56,414 bases of DNA from an uncultured SAR86 cluster bacterium (GCA_902538705.1 CACBGD010000005.1:1-56414); one strand, 5' to 3'; numbered from the stretch's first letter, positions 8,039 to 16,904 are shown. The notes: a model not told the origin generated them from the letters alone. Numbers and translations are program-made.

Positions 8039-10321
8039 ATGGCACAAACGACTGTTAAAGATTTTGCAAAGACCCTAAAAATCTCTGAAGAAGCTTTACT
8101 CAAAAGAATGTCTTCAGCTGGATTGTCTCACAGCAGTAACAGTGATGAAGTTACAACTGCCCATAAACAAATTCTTCTAAGATCTTTAAAGCAGAAACAA
8201 AAACAAACTTCTTCTTCCATATCTTCATCATCTGGTGTTGGAATTAAGGTTAAATCAAAGGGTGGAAAAGCAGTTACTGATTCAAATGAAACTAAAAGCT
8301 ATTCGGATAATATTGAAGCAAGAAGACAAGCTGCCTCGGAAGCCCTAAAAGCTGAACAAGTGAAAAGACAGGAGCAACTCAAAGAAGCTGCTTCTAAAAG
8401 AGAAGCAAGATTCAAAGCAGATAAAAAAAAGAAAGAAAATATCATAGCTGCTGAGAAACCAAAGAATATCAAAGAGGAACTTTCCAAAGCTGCAGAGAAG
8501 TATGCAGTAAGGGATGAAATGGATATTGACGAGTCTAAACACAAGTTTGAAAAGCCACAAGAATTTATTAAAAAAGATATTGAGATACCAGAATCTATTC
8601 ACGTTGGAGAATTAGCTAAATTAATGGCAATCAAAGGTGGTGAACTGGTTAAAGCTTTAATGAGTTTGGGAGTTTCTGCAACAATTAATGATATTTTAGA
8701 TCAAGAGACAGCTATCTTGGCTGTAGAAGAAATTGGTCATAACAGCATTGCAAAAGCATCAGATGACGTCGAAGAAGAGTTACTAAATCAAATTACATAT
8801 GACGGTAATGAAAAAACAAGATCTCCTGTTGTAACTGTAATGGGTCATGTAGACCATGGTAAAACAACACTTCTAGACTTCATTCGAAAGGCAAAAGTAG
8901 TTGACTCAGAAGCTGGCGGTATAACACAACATATTGGTGCTTATGAAGTAAAGTTAAAAGATAGCAGTATAACTTTTATAGATACACCAGGACATGCTGC
9001 TTTCTCCTCAATGAGAGCTAGAGGGGCAAATACCACCGATATTGTGGTTTTAGTGGTTGCTGCAAATGACAGTATCATGCCCCAAACTGAAGAAGCTATA
9101 AATCATGCTAAAGCTGCTGAGGTTTCTATGATAGTTGCAATCAATAAAATCGATCTTCAGGGCGCTGATGTTGAGAAGGTAAAAGGAGATTTAGGAGCAA
9201 AAGATTTAGTTCCAGATGATTGGGGAGGAAATGTACAGATGATTCCAGTTTCAGCACTAAATGGTGATGGGGTTGATAAGCTTCTTGAAGCAATTTCCCT
9301 TGAGGCAGAAATTCTTGAGCTTAAAGCCTTTCATGAAGGAGATGCTCAAGGAGTAGTAATTGAGTCTGAACTAGATAAATTTAGAGGAGCTACCTCAACA
9401 TTCTTAGTTCAGAATGGTTGTTTAAAGGTTGGTGACGTAGTGATTAGTGATATGTCTATGGGGAAAGTAAAGGCAATAACTAATTCTTCTGGAGAAAAGA
9501 TTAAGCAAGCAGGACCGTCATCAGCTGTAGAGGTGCTAGGTCTAGATACTGCTCCAAATGCAGGAAGCTCCTTTCAAGTTGTTAAAAATGAAAAAGCTGC
9601 TAGAGAAGTTATAGATTACCGTGAGAGCAAGCTCAAAGAAAAAAAACAAATTAAACAAAAAGATGACAGCATTGGGGATATATTTGAATCAATGGGCCAG
9701 GCCTCAATGAAGTTTCTAAACCTAATAATCAAAACTGACGTTGCAGGAACTGCTGAAGCTATTAATGCTTCTCTTTCTAAAATAGGAAATGATGAGGTTT
9801 CAATTAAGATCGTTGCCTCTGGAGTTGGTGGTATTTCAGAATCTGATGCAAATTTAGCAATTACTACTGGCTCGAGCGTTATTGGTTTTAATGTTCGTGC
9901 TGATAATGCAGCTAAAAAGATAATTGAAAAAGAAGGAATCGACTTGACTTATTACAGTATTATTTATGAACTTATAGATGATGCTAAAGCAAAATTAAGC
10001 GGATTACTTGATCCAATTATCAGAGAAGAGATAGTTGGAACAGCTGATGTTCTTGAAGTATTCAATTCACCAAAATTTGGGCAAGTTGCAGGTTGTATTG
10101 TTTTAGAGGGAACTGTTCTTAGAAATAAGCCGGTAAGAGTTCTTAGAGATGATATTGTAATTTTTCAAGGTGAGCTTGATTCTTTAAGAAGATTTAAAGA
10201 TGATGTTAATGAAGTAAAGAATGGAACTGAGTGTGGAATGGGGATCAAAAATTATAAAGATATTCGTGAGGGAGATAAGATTGAGGTATTTGATAGGAAA
10301 GAAGAGTCTCAATCAATTTAA
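8039..10321 (+). CDS. infB: Translation initiation factor IF-2
   Basis: A 760-residue GTPase that brings fMet-tRNA to the 30S P site and promotes subunit joining. The start has the IF2 N-terminal domain (TVKDFAKTLKISEEALLKRM), then a Lys/Glu/Ala-rich linker (~90-170). A second N-terminal-type domain follows, then the G domain: G1 GHVDHGKT (~269-276), G3 DTPGH, G4 NKID. Domains II-IV end with the C2 domain (GTVLRNKPVRVLRD). It is shorter than E. coli IF-2 (890), mostly in the linker. It sits 3 nt after nusA and 6 nt before rbfA. Confidence 0.97.
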   Translation: MAQTTVKDFAKTLKISEEALLKRMSSAGLSHSSNSDEVTTAHKQILLRSLKQKQKQTSSSISSSSGVGIKVKSKGGKAVTDSNETKSYSDNIEARRQAASEALKAEQVKRQEQLKEAASKREARFKADKKKKENIIAAEKPKNIKEELSKAAEKYAVRDEMDIDESKHKFEKPQEFIKKDIEIPESIHVGELAKLMAIKGGELVKALMSLGVSATINDILDQETAILAVEEIGHNSIAKASDDVEEELLNQITYDGNEKTRSPVVTVMGHVDHGKTTLLDFIRKAKVVDSEAGGITQHIGAYEVKLKDSSITFIDTPGHAAFSSMRARGANTTDIVVLVVAANDSIMPQTEEAINHAKAAEVSMIVAINKIDLQGADVEKVKGDLGAKDLVPDDWGGNVQMIPVSALNGDGVDKLLEAISLEAEILELKAFHEGDAQGVVIESELDKFRGATSTFLVQNGCLKVGDVVISDMSMGKVKAITNSSGEKIKQAGPSSAVEVLGLDTAPNAGSSFQVVKNEKAAREVIDYRESKLKEKKQIKQKDDSIGDIFESMGQASMKFLNLIIKTDVAGTAEAINASLSKIGNDEVSIKIVASGVGGISESDANLAITTGSSVIGFNVRADNAAKKIIEKEGIDLTYYSIIYELIDDAKAKLSGLLDPIIREEIVGTADVLEVFNSPKFGQVAGCIVLEGTVLRNKPVRVLRDDIVIFQGELDSLRRFKDDVNEVKNGTECGMGIKNYKDIREGDKIEVFDRKEESQSI

Positions 10322-10327
10322 GATAGC

Positions 10328-10657
10328 ATGTCCTTAAGGCCTGAGAGAATTGCGGATTATCTTAAAAAAGAAATTTCAAATATTATTCTTCAAAAAGTTA
10401 GAGATCCAAGACTTAAATCTATAGTCATAAATCATATTTCTGTAACACAAGATATTTCACTTGCTAAAGTCTTTTATTCTGTCTATCAAAACGAAACTCA
10501 ATTAAACGAAAAAATTCTTTCAAAATTTTCGGGCATGATTAGAAGCGAAATCTCAAAATCTATGAAAATTAGAAGAGTGCCTAAGATTGTATTTATTTTT
10601 GATAAAACTCCTGAGGAAGCAGATAACATAGAAAACCTTTTAAAAAATATTCAATGA
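10328..10657 (+). CDS. rbfA: Ribosome-binding factor A
   Basis: A 109-residue KH-type protein that binds the free 30S subunit and helps 16S rRNA 5'-end maturation and cold adaptation. Family features are the start RPERIADYLKKEIS, the motif VRDPRLKSIVINHISVTQD, and the late RRVPKIVFIFDKTPEEADNIENLL segment. It is a little shorter than E. coli RbfA (133) because it lacks a charged tail. The stop overlaps truB as ATGA, indicating coupled translation. Confidence 0.95.
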   Translation: MSLRPERIADYLKKEISNIILQKVRDPRLKSIVINHISVTQDISLAKVFYSVYQNETQLNEKILSKFSGMIRSEISKSMKIRRVPKIVFIFDKTPEEADNIENLLKNIQ

Positions 10658-11325
10658 ATTCAGGTATTTTTTTAATTAACAAAGATAAAGGTCTTTCATC
10701 TAACAAGGCTATACAAAAAATAAGAAGAAGGCTGAATATAAAAAAGATTGGACATTTCGGTACGCTTGATCCACTAGCAGAGGGCTTATTAATTTGTGGA
10801 ATAAATAGGGGTACGAAGCTTTCAGAAAGATTTCTTAATTTAGACAAGTCATACTTTTCAAGAATAATGTTAGGAATCAAAACAACAACCGATGACTCTG
10901 AGGGAGATATTATTGAGGAGAAAAACATTCAAGCAAGTGAAAAAGAAATTATTGAAACGATTAAAACTTTTGTAGGGAAATCAAAACAAAAGCCTCCATT
11001 CTTTTCTGCTTTGAAACATAAAGGTAAACCACTCTACAAATATGCAAGGGAGGGAAAACTTGTAGAAAAGGAGCCAAGGGACATAAAAATTTATAAAATT
11101 TTAGATATTGTTATAAAAAATGCTTTTGTTTCTTTCAAAATATCCTGTTCCAAGGGCACTTATATTAGGTCTATCGCAAGAGATCTGGGTGATAAGCTAG
11201 GATGCGGTGGTCACTTGGTGGAGCTTGTAAGGCTTTCTCAAGGTAAATTTGAGCTTAAGGATGCAAAAAAAGTTGATGACATCCAAATGAGTGATTTAAT
11301 AAAAATAGAGAATTTATCGTTTTAA
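10654..11325 (+). CDS. truB: tRNA pseudouridine-55 synthase TruB (short form)
   Basis: A 223-residue pseudouridine synthase for U55 in the tRNA T-loop. The catalytic Asp is in GHFGTLDPLAEGLL (~35-48). Other family signatures are KPPFFSALKHKGKPLYKYAREG (~110-130) and CSKGTYIRSIARDLG (~167-181). E. coli TruB has about 314 residues; this protein ends near the close of the catalytic core, so the C-terminal PUA-like domain is missing or minimal. The core is intact, so it is probably active. It overlaps rbfA by 4 nt. Confidence 0.95.
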   Translation: MNSGIFLINKDKGLSSNKAIQKIRRRLNIKKIGHFGTLDPLAEGLLICGINRGTKLSERFLNLDKSYFSRIMLGIKTTTDDSEGDIIEEKNIQASEKEIIETIKTFVGKSKQKPPFFSALKHKGKPLYKYAREGKLVEKEPRDIKIYKILDIVIKNAFVSFKISCSKGTYIRSIARDLGDKLGCGGHLVELVRLSQGKFELKDAKKVDDIQMSDLIKIENLSF

Positions 11326-11445
11326 ATATAAAAAGAAATTAGTTGTTAATATCTTTAAATACCTTTAAGCTACGATCTCAAACTTTAGACTTGCGAGGTT
11401 TGACGGGTGTTAATAAATAAAAATGCATGTCCTAGGAGAATAACT

Positions 11446-11715
11446 ATGGCGCTTTTAAAAGACGAAAAAGCTAATTTGGTCAAAAAATTCCAAAAGGATG
11501 AAAATGATACTGGGTCTTCAGAGGTTCAGGTAGCTTTACTTACAGAAAATATTAATAAACTTCAAAGTCATTTCAAGACACATAAAAAAGATCATCACTC
11601 AAGAACAGGTTTGATTAGGATGGTTAATCTTAGAAGAAAACTTTTAGCATATTTAAAAAGAACTAATCCTGAAAGTTATAAAAAAATTATTACTGATCTT
11701 AATTTAAGAGGATAA
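11446..11715 (+). CDS. rpsO: 30S ribosomal protein S15 (uS15)
   Basis: An 89-residue protein, exactly the E. coli length. I chose ATG 11446 ([12 protein letters not shown]) with the GGAG element 10 nt upstream; a longer in-frame start at 11407 would add 13 residues not found in the family. It binds the central domain of 16S rRNA; the SLL-type helices [18 protein letters not shown] and [18 protein letters not shown] are present. The 120-nt gap before it is the longest in this operon and holds an imperfect hairpin (TCAAAC near 11378 with GTTTGA near 11398). That hairpin could be an S15 autoregulatory structure, by analogy with E. coli. Confidence 0.97.
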   Translation: MALLKDEKANLVKKFQKDENDTGSSEVQVALLTENINKLQSHFKTHKKDHHSRTGLIRMVNLRRKLLAYLKRTNPESYKKIITDLNLRG

Positions 11716-11718
11716 AAC

Positions 11719-13803
11719 GTGGAAAAACATTTAGAACCAAAATCACTATCATTTGAGTATGGAGGAAAAGAAATAACTCTTGAAACAGGAAGAATTGCCA
11801 GACAGGCAACCGCTGCTGTTCTCGTTACCGTAGATCAAACTCAAGTACTTACAACAGTCGTAGCAAAAAAAGAAGCTGATCCTGGAAAGGATTTCTTTCC
11901 ACTTGCAGTTTTTTACCAAGAGAAATTTTATGCAGCGGGAAAAATTCCTGGTGGGTATTTTAAGAGGGAAGCGAGGCCAACCGAGAAAGAAACATTGACC
12001 TCAAGGCTGATCGATAGACCAATTAGACCATTATTTCCTGATGAGTTTAAAAATGATGTCCAGATTATGTCTACGGTGATATCTTCTGATGAAGAATTTT
12101 CCTCTGACATTGCAGCTATGATTGGAGCGTCAGCAGCATTATCTTTATCTGGTGTTCCTTTTCAAGGACCCATTGGTGCTGCAAGAGTTGGTTTTATTGA
12201 CGGAAGCTACACTTTAAATCCATCAAAAAAAATAATGGATCAGTCTTTTCTAGATATGGTAGTTGCTGGGACATCTGAAGCGGTTCTTATGGTTGAATCA
12301 GAGGCAAGCGAACTTAATGAAGATCTTATGCTTGGTGCTGTATTATTCGGTCACAAATCTATGCAAATAGTTATTGATAAAATAAAAGAGTTTAAAGAAT
12401 TAGTTGGCGTTGAAAGCTGGGTAGTTGAGAAGGATGAAGAAACACCGAAATATTTTGCTGAACTTCAATCAGATTTTTCATCTAAGATCGAAGAAGCGTT
12501 CACAATTGCAAAGAAATCTAAAAGATCAGAAGCTATCAATGCAATTAGACTTGAAATTCTTGAAAAATACAAAGATCTTGATGAGCTAGCAGTTGGAAAA
12601 GTAATGAGCGCTTTTAAAAAACTCGAAAGCCAAATAGTAAGAAAAAATATTCTTTCAGGAAAACCACGAATCGATGGAAGAGATTTAAATACTGTGAGGC
12701 AACTTACAGTTGAAACTGATGTTCTCAACAGAGCCCATGGCTCAGCTTTGTTCACAAGAGGTGAAACTCAGGCATTAGTCGCTGCAACGCTTGCATCTCC
12801 TCGAGATGCTCAAAGGCTTGAGTCGCTTGATGGTGAGATGCATGATCATTTTATGCTTCATTATAATTTTCCAGCGTATTGTGTAGGTGAGATTGGAATG
12901 CCAATGGGTCCTAAAAGAAGGGAAATTGGACATGGGAATCTAGCAAAAAGAGCAATAAAAGGAGTTCTTCCTGACTTTGATGCTTTTGGTTACACGGTGA
13001 GAGTAGTTTCTGAGATTACAGAATCTAATGGCTCTAGCTCAATGGCAACTGTGTGTGGAACTTCTCTTTCCTTGATGGATGCTGGAGTGCCTCTAACAGC
13101 TCCTGTTGCTGGAATTGCGATGGGCTTAATCAAAGATGGCGATGAGTTTGCAGTTCTGACAGATATCTTAGGAGACGAAGATCATTTGGGAGATATGGAT
13201 TTTAAAGTTGCTGGATCTGAAAAAGGAATAACAGCATTACAGATGGATATAAAAATTGATGGCATTAATGAAAAAATAATGGATGAAGCTCTTACCAGCG
13301 CAAAAGAAGCAAGAATGCATATTCTTGAAAAGATGAATGAAGTTCTTTCTAAGCCAAAAGATCTAGCCTCAGATGCTCCATCCATGCAAAAATTTATGGT
13401 CAATAAAGATAAGATCAAAGAAATAATTGGAAAGGGTGGTTCAGTCATTAAGTCTATCCAAGAAGAGTCTGGAGCTGTAGTGGATATCAATGATACTGGT
13501 GAAATATCAGTATTTGGTGATAACCAGGCAAAGATGCAAGCAGCACTTGATATTATTGACAAGATTATTGAAGAGCCTGAAGTAGATAAAGTATACGAAG
13601 GAACAGTTGTGAAGATAGTCGACTTTGGAGCATTCGTAAACATTTTACCTGGTAAAGATGGATTACTTCATATTTCAGAGATCTCAAAAGAAAGAACTGA
13701 GGATGTTTCAGCTGTTTTAGAAGAAGGACAGAAAGTTACAGTTAAGCTTATCGGTTTTGATAGGGGAAAAATGAAACTTTCAATTAAAGCTCTTAGTAAA
13801 TAA
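11719..13803 (+). CDS. pnp: Polyribonucleotide nucleotidyltransferase (PNPase)
   Basis: A 694-residue 3'-5' phosphorolytic exoribonuclease, core of the RNA degradosome in gammaproteobacteria. Two RNase PH-like domains are visible: the first from ~10-220 (RPTEKETLTSRLIDRPIRPLFP) and the second from ~310-545 (SNGSSSMATVCG, DILGDEDHLGDMDFKVAG with the catalytic Asp residues). The KH domain (KIKEIIGKGGSVIKSI) and the S1 domain (GTVVKIVDFGAFVNILPGKDGLLHIS) close the protein. It starts with GTG, 3 nt after rpsO. Confidence 0.98.
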   Translation: MEKHLEPKSLSFEYGGKEITLETGRIARQATAAVLVTVDQTQVLTTVVAKKEADPGKDFFPLAVFYQEKFYAAGKIPGGYFKREARPTEKETLTSRLIDRPIRPLFPDEFKNDVQIMSTVISSDEEFSSDIAAMIGASAALSLSGVPFQGPIGAARVGFIDGSYTLNPSKKIMDQSFLDMVVAGTSEAVLMVESEASELNEDLMLGAVLFGHKSMQIVIDKIKEFKELVGVESWVVEKDEETPKYFAELQSDFSSKIEEAFTIAKKSKRSEAINAIRLEILEKYKDLDELAVGKVMSAFKKLESQIVRKNILSGKPRIDGRDLNTVRQLTVETDVLNRAHGSALFTRGETQALVAATLASPRDAQRLESLDGEMHDHFMLHYNFPAYCVGEIGMPMGPKRREIGHGNLAKRAIKGVLPDFDAFGYTVRVVSEITESNGSSSMATVCGTSLSLMDAGVPLTAPVAGIAMGLIKDGDEFAVLTDILGDEDHLGDMDFKVAGSEKGITALQMDIKIDGINEKIMDEALTSAKEARMHILEKMNEVLSKPKDLASDAPSMQKFMVNKDKIKEIIGKGGSVIKSIQEESGAVVDINDTGEISVFGDNQAKMQAALDIIDKIIEEPEVDKVYEGTVVKIVDFGAFVNILPGKDGLLHISEISKERTEDVSAVLEEGQKVTVKLIGFDRGKMKLSIKALSK

Positions 13804-13840
13804 AATTCTAAAAGTCAAATTGCGTTAAATATAGTATTGA

Positions 13841-13894
13841 GGTAATTTGAAAACCATCATCAATTTTGGTTTCATATGCGTGTTAACCATTACC
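13841..13894 (+). promoter_or_regulatory. Structured leader upstream of the first small membrane protein gene
   Basis: GGTAAT (13841-13846) and ATTACC (13889-13894) are complementary. They enclose an inner imperfect hairpin (TGAAAACC near 13848 with GGTTTCA near 13867). A TTGCGT box near 13821 with a 17-nt spacer to TAATTT could be a weak promoter. A run of seven G then gives an unusually strong ribosome-binding site before ATG 13912. The repeats are read directly; regulatory meaning is inferred. Confidence 0.4.
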
Positions 13895-13911
13895 TTTATA
13901 GGGGGGGAATT

Positions 13912-14130
13912 ATGGATAATGCAATGAAAATGATTGGCGATATAGTATCAAGTCTTACAAAGATCCTTGTTGCTGTTATCGGATTAGGTGTTGTAGCTGG
14001 TATCGTTTTTGGTGATACTTGGTTCTTCGGCGATGTTCTTTCAAATCTTCTAGGTGTTGTTTCATCACTTGGCGATGCTGGACTCGTTGGATTACTTGTT
14101 GCTGCTATCCTAATAGGATTGCTTAAGTAA
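13912..14130 (+). CDS. Unrecognised small membrane protein 1 of a tandem pair
   Basis: A 72-residue protein I do not recognise. It has an amphipathic start, then a hydrophobic helix (~17-33, ILVAVIGLGVVAGIVFG), a short loop with TWFFGDVLSNL, the motif LGDAGLVG, and a C-terminal hydrophobic helix (~54-71). The ATG at 13912 is chosen because GGGGGGG lies 5 nt upstream; an in-frame start at 13876 has no such site. The next gene encodes a relative with the same layout. The strong Shine-Dalgarno suggests high expression. A pore- or holin-like role is possible but unproven. Confidence 0.8.
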   Translation: MDNAMKMIGDIVSSLTKILVAVIGLGVVAGIVFGDTWFFGDVLSNLLGVVSSLGDAGLVGLLVAAILIGLLK

Positions 14131-14142
14131 TCATTTATTGTT

Positions 14143-14170
14143 TCAAAGGGAGATTAATTTCTCCCTTTGA
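14143..14170 (+). other. Perfect 10-bp stem-loop between the two small membrane protein genes
   Basis: TCAAAGGGAG (14143-14152) and CTCCCTTTGA (14161-14170) pair perfectly around an 8-nt AT loop, 13 nt after the first gene and 16 nt before the second. No T-run follows on either strand, so it is not a classic intrinsic terminator. It could protect the 3' end of the first gene's mRNA or set unequal expression of the pair. Confidence 0.7.
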
Positions 14171-14185
14171 CTTAAAATCTTAAGA

Positions 14186-14422
14186 ATGAAGATAGATTTT
14201 TACTACTCATTAAATAAAATCAAAAGCTACCTTAAACAGGTTACTGACGTTCTTCTGATTGTAGTCGCAGTTGCTCTGTTGCTTGGAATTCTCTTTGGTT
14301 CTGATGCACCATTTGTTGGAGCAGTTTATTCAAACCTTGTTACTATATTAGATACCCTAGGAGACAGCGGTGTAGTTGCTCTTGTATCCTTGATAATAAT
14401 TTTTTTAGTAAACAAGAAGTAG
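14186..14422 (+). CDS. Unrecognised small membrane protein 2 of a tandem pair
   Basis: A 78-residue protein related to the one encoded at 13912-14130. Both have a first TM helix ending in GI(V/L)FG, then a shared F-G-V-SNL pattern, then LGD(A/S)G(L/V)V and a second TM helix. The pair therefore looks like an old tandem duplication. This copy has a longer N terminus with basic residues (LNKIKSYLKQ) and a KK end, so cytoplasmic termini are likely. No clear ribosome-binding site is seen before ATG 14186, unlike the first copy. It converges on the tRNA-Met gene with a gap of 4 nt. Function unknown. Confidence 0.75.
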   Translation: MKIDFYYSLNKIKSYLKQVTDVLLIVVAVALLLGILFGSDAPFVGAVYSNLVTILDTLGDSGVVALVSLIIIFLVNKK

Positions 14423-14426
14423 AAAT

Positions 14427-14503
14427 TGGTGGCTATGGGTGGAATTGAACCACCGACCCCAGCGTTATGAGTGCTGTGCTCTAACCATCTGAGCTACATA
14501 GCC
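14427..14503 (-). tRNA. Elongator tRNA-Met (anticodon CAT)
   Basis: The reverse complement is a 77-nt tRNA with encoded CCA, acceptor stem GGCTATG/CATAGCC, D-arm AGCTCAGATGGTTAGAGC and T-loop TTCAATT. The anticodon loop is CTCATAA. The acceptor end is fully paired and the anticodon stem lacks the three G-C pairs of initiators, so it is the elongator form. A tRNA-Ile(CAU) cannot be wholly excluded, but the body closely resembles E. coli elongator tRNA-Met. Confidence 0.92.
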
Positions 14504-14538
14504 ATTGACCCGAAATAATAATTTACTCTCAATAAAAG

Positions 14539-15630
14539 TCAAACATTAAATTTAAAGTGGGCTATGTCTCCATCTTTAAATATATAATCTTTTCCTTCTA
14601 ATCTTAATTTACCATTTTCCTTTGAGCCTGCCTCACCACCAAAAGATATATAGTCTTCAAAGCTAATAATTTCTGCCTTAATGAAGCCTCTCTCAAAGTC
14701 TGTATGAATTCTTCCAGCCGCTTGAGGTGCAAGAGAACCACTTTTTAATGTCCAAGCTCTTAGCTCGTTTGGACCAGCAGTAAAAAAAGTTTCCAAACCA
14801 AGGATTTCATAACCTTTTTTGATAATCTTATTAAGCGCTGGTTCCTCTATACCTTCTAATTCTAGAAAATCTTTTTTATCCTGCTCATCAAGACTGGCTA
14901 TTTCTTCTTCTAATTTTATTTGAACAGCAATAACTTCTTGATTCATTTTTTTTGCATATTCTTTGAGATTGTCAAGATTATTTGAAGATGATGCAGTATC
15001 AGAAATATTTGCAATGAAAAAGATTGGCTTAGTTGTTAATAACTGAAACGATTGAATTATTAATAGATCCTCTTTATTTGGATAGTCAGACATATTAATA
15101 AAATTTCCAGATTCTAGAGTTTTTATACAAATATCGATTAAGTTAAATTCACTTGCTAAATCCTTATCACCTGATCTTAGTTTTTTTTCAATTTTTTCTT
15201 TTCTATTATTTAATGTTTCTAAATCAGCAAAAATAAGCTCAAGATTTATTACTTCCGCATCTCTAGTTGAATTGATTTCACCATCTACATGAGTGATATT
15301 GTTATCATCAAAGCATCTTACAACGTGAGCTAAGGCATTCATTTCTCTTATATTTGATAAGAAGCTATTTCCAAGACCTTCACCCTTAGAAGCACCTTTA
15401 ACTAATCCAGCTATATCAACTAAGTTTAAAGTTGTAGGTATAACTTTCTTAGCTTTCACTATGTCTTGCAAGGTGTTAAGTCTTGAATCAGGAACCTCAA
15501 CAACTCCGACATTTGGTTCAATTGTGCAAAAAGGAAAATTTTCAGCAGGTATAGAGGATTGAGTTATTGCATTAAACAATGTTGATTTACCGACATTTGG
15601 TAAACCTATAATCCCACATTTGAAGCCCAT
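14539..15630 (-). CDS. ychF: Redox-regulated ribosome-associated ATPase YchF (OLA1 family)
   Basis: A 363-residue Obg-family P-loop NTPase, the same length as E. coli YchF. G1 is GLPNVGKSTLFNAIT (~8-22), G3 is DIAGLVKGASKGEGLGN (~68-84), and the G4 position reads NISD rather than NKxD; loss of the Lys is typical of YchF and explains its ATP preference. A helical coiled-coil domain (~125-200) and the C-terminal TGS domain (from ~280, FTAGPNELRAWTL) follow. It sits 1 nt after pth, the common pth-ychF pair. Confidence 0.96.
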   Translation of the reverse strand: MGFKCGIIGLPNVGKSTLFNAITQSSIPAENFPFCTIEPNVGVVEVPDSRLNTLQDIVKAKKVIPTTLNLVDIAGLVKGASKGEGLGNSFLSNIREMNALAHVVRCFDDNNITHVDGEINSTRDAEVINLELIFADLETLNNRKEKIEKKLRSGDKDLASEFNLIDICIKTLESGNFINMSDYPNKEDLLIIQSFQLLTTKPIFFIANISDTASSSNNLDNLKEYAKKMNQEVIAVQIKLEEEIASLDEQDKKDFLELEGIEEPALNKIIKKGYEILGLETFFTAGPNELRAWTLKSGSLAPQAAGRIHTDFERGFIKAEIISFEDYISFGGEAGSKENGKLRLEGKDYIFKDGDIAHFKFNV

Positions 15631-15631
15631 C

Positions 15632-16186
15632 TTAATTAACTAAGTTTTGAAGATTTTCAATTTCAAGGCTAAATATTTTATCTTTATGAGCTATTATCTT
15701 ATCGTATAAATCTTCAAGAATCTGAGCCTCTTCAGGCTTAAACTTACCTAAAACCCAATTTGTAACTTCATTCTTTCTTCCGGGATGGCTAACGCCAATT
15801 TTTAATCTTTTAAAATCTTTCCCAATTACATTTGATAAATCTTTTAACCCATTGTGACCGCCATCTCCACCTCCAGATCTAAATTTTGCTTCACCAATTT
15901 GTGTATCAATATCATCATGTAATACTAATATTTGCTCAGGTTTAGCATTAAGGTATCTTTTGAGTAATGTAGCAACTTTGCCAGTTTCATTTACATATAC
16001 ATCAGGTAGAATCAAGTAAACATGTGATTTTATCTCGCAGATACTGCACTTTAGTTTTGATTTTTTTACGAAAGCTAGATCTTGATCTTTGGCAATTTTC
16101 TCAACCCAATCTTTGCCAATATTATGTCTGGTGTTTTTATATTTTTCTTCTGGATTTCCGATACCAAGAATAAATACCTTTTGCAC
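15632..16186 (-). CDS. pth: Peptidyl-tRNA hydrolase
   Basis: A 184-residue enzyme that releases peptides from prematurely dropped peptidyl-tRNA. Catalytic and binding residues are present: Asn in GIGNPEEKY, His in NTRHNIG, Asn in YVNETGK, Asp in HDDID, and Asn in GGHNGLK. I chose GTG 16186, 8 nt past the rplY stop, because the protein then begins just before VFILGIGNP as in the family; the upstream in-frame ATG at 16270 would overlap rplY by 77 nt. Gene order prs-rplY-pth-ychF is classic. Confidence 0.93.
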   Translation of the reverse strand: MQKVFILGIGNPEEKYKNTRHNIGKDWVEKIAKDQDLAFVKKSKLKCSICEIKSHVYLILPDVYVNETGKVATLLKRYLNAKPEQILVLHDDIDTQIGEAKFRSGGGDGGHNGLKDLSNVIGKDFKRLKIGVSHPGRKNEVTNWVLGKFKPEEAQILEDLYDKIIAHKDKIFSLEIENLQNLVN

Positions 16187-16193
16187 AGAGTAA

Positions 16194-16895
16194 TTATTCT
16201 GAGGCTTCTTTTTTATCTTCTGTTTCTTCAGAGCCTTCGTCAGAAGCTCCATCAGTGACATCATCACCATCTTCGTCTCCTCCTATAGCATCATCCTCAA
16301 GAGGCTCTTCTTCAACCACAGCTTTTGGAGCGTTGACAGAAACAATCATTTGATCAGTTTCTTCTGTAAGTCCTGGAATTTCTGAACCCTCTGGAAGCGA
16401 TAAGTCAGTAAGTCTAATAGAATCCCCTAAATTTAGTTCAGCAATATCAACTTCAATAATTTCAGGAATGTTTTCTGCAGAACATAAAATTTCGATATCT
16501 CTCATTGTTTTTGTAACAACTCCACCCTCTGTTTTTACTCCTGTACAATCTTCTTCGTTTAAGAAGCTAAATGGAATTGTGACTTTAAGCATAGTTTTCC
16601 TTGAAACTCTCATAAAATCAGCATGGAGCAATTTACCCTTCATAGGTTCTCTTTGGAGCTCCTTAAGCACAACCTTTTCATCATTATCATCAACTTTAAT
16701 GATCAAAACTTGAGTAAAGAATAAATCATTTTGAGAAGCTTTTGTAAGCTCATTAAGAGGAATATTAACGTTTAAGAATTCTTTATCATTCCCATAAATT
16801 ACAGCTGGCACCATGTTGCCATTTCTAATATTCCTAGCACTATTAGAGCCAAGTTCAGATCTTGAAACTGCATTTATCATTATTTGTTCTGACAT
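16194..16895 (-). CDS. rplY: 50S ribosomal protein L25, long CTC-type (bL25)
   Basis: A 233-residue protein binding 5S rRNA. The N-terminal domain (~1-97) matches the E. coli L25 core, with GSNSARNIRNGNMVPAVIYG and LLHADFMRVS. The C-terminal beta domain (~98-190) is the CTC extension (EGGVVTKTMRDIEILCSAENIPEIIEVD). The last ~40 residues are almost all acidic plus Gly/Ser/Thr (DDAIGGDEDGDDVTDGASDE). It lies between prs and pth with gaps of 9 and 7 nt. Confidence 0.95.
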   Translation of the reverse strand: MSEQIMINAVSRSELGSNSARNIRNGNMVPAVIYGNDKEFLNVNIPLNELTKASQNDLFFTQVLIIKVDDNDEKVVLKELQREPMKGKLLHADFMRVSRKTMLKVTIPFSFLNEEDCTGVKTEGGVVTKTMRDIEILCSAENIPEIIEVDIAELNLGDSIRLTDLSLPEGSEIPGLTEETDQMIVSVNAPKAVVEEEPLEDDAIGGDEDGDDVTDGASDEGSEETEDKKEASE

Positions 16896-16904
16896 AAAAA
16901 CCTC

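Noticed and set aside
7537-8103. 188-codon serine-rich frame on the minus strand opposite nusA
   Set aside because: It is an antisense shadow of the acidic nusA C-terminal repeats; composition is unprotein-like and it has no ribosome-binding site.
13182-13643. 153-codon frame opposite pnp
   Set aside because: Antisense to conserved PNPase KH/S1 regions; no independent support.
16187-16270. Longer pth start at 16270
   Set aside because: It would overlap the acidic tail of rplY and add Lys-rich residues not found in Pth; GTG 16186 fits.
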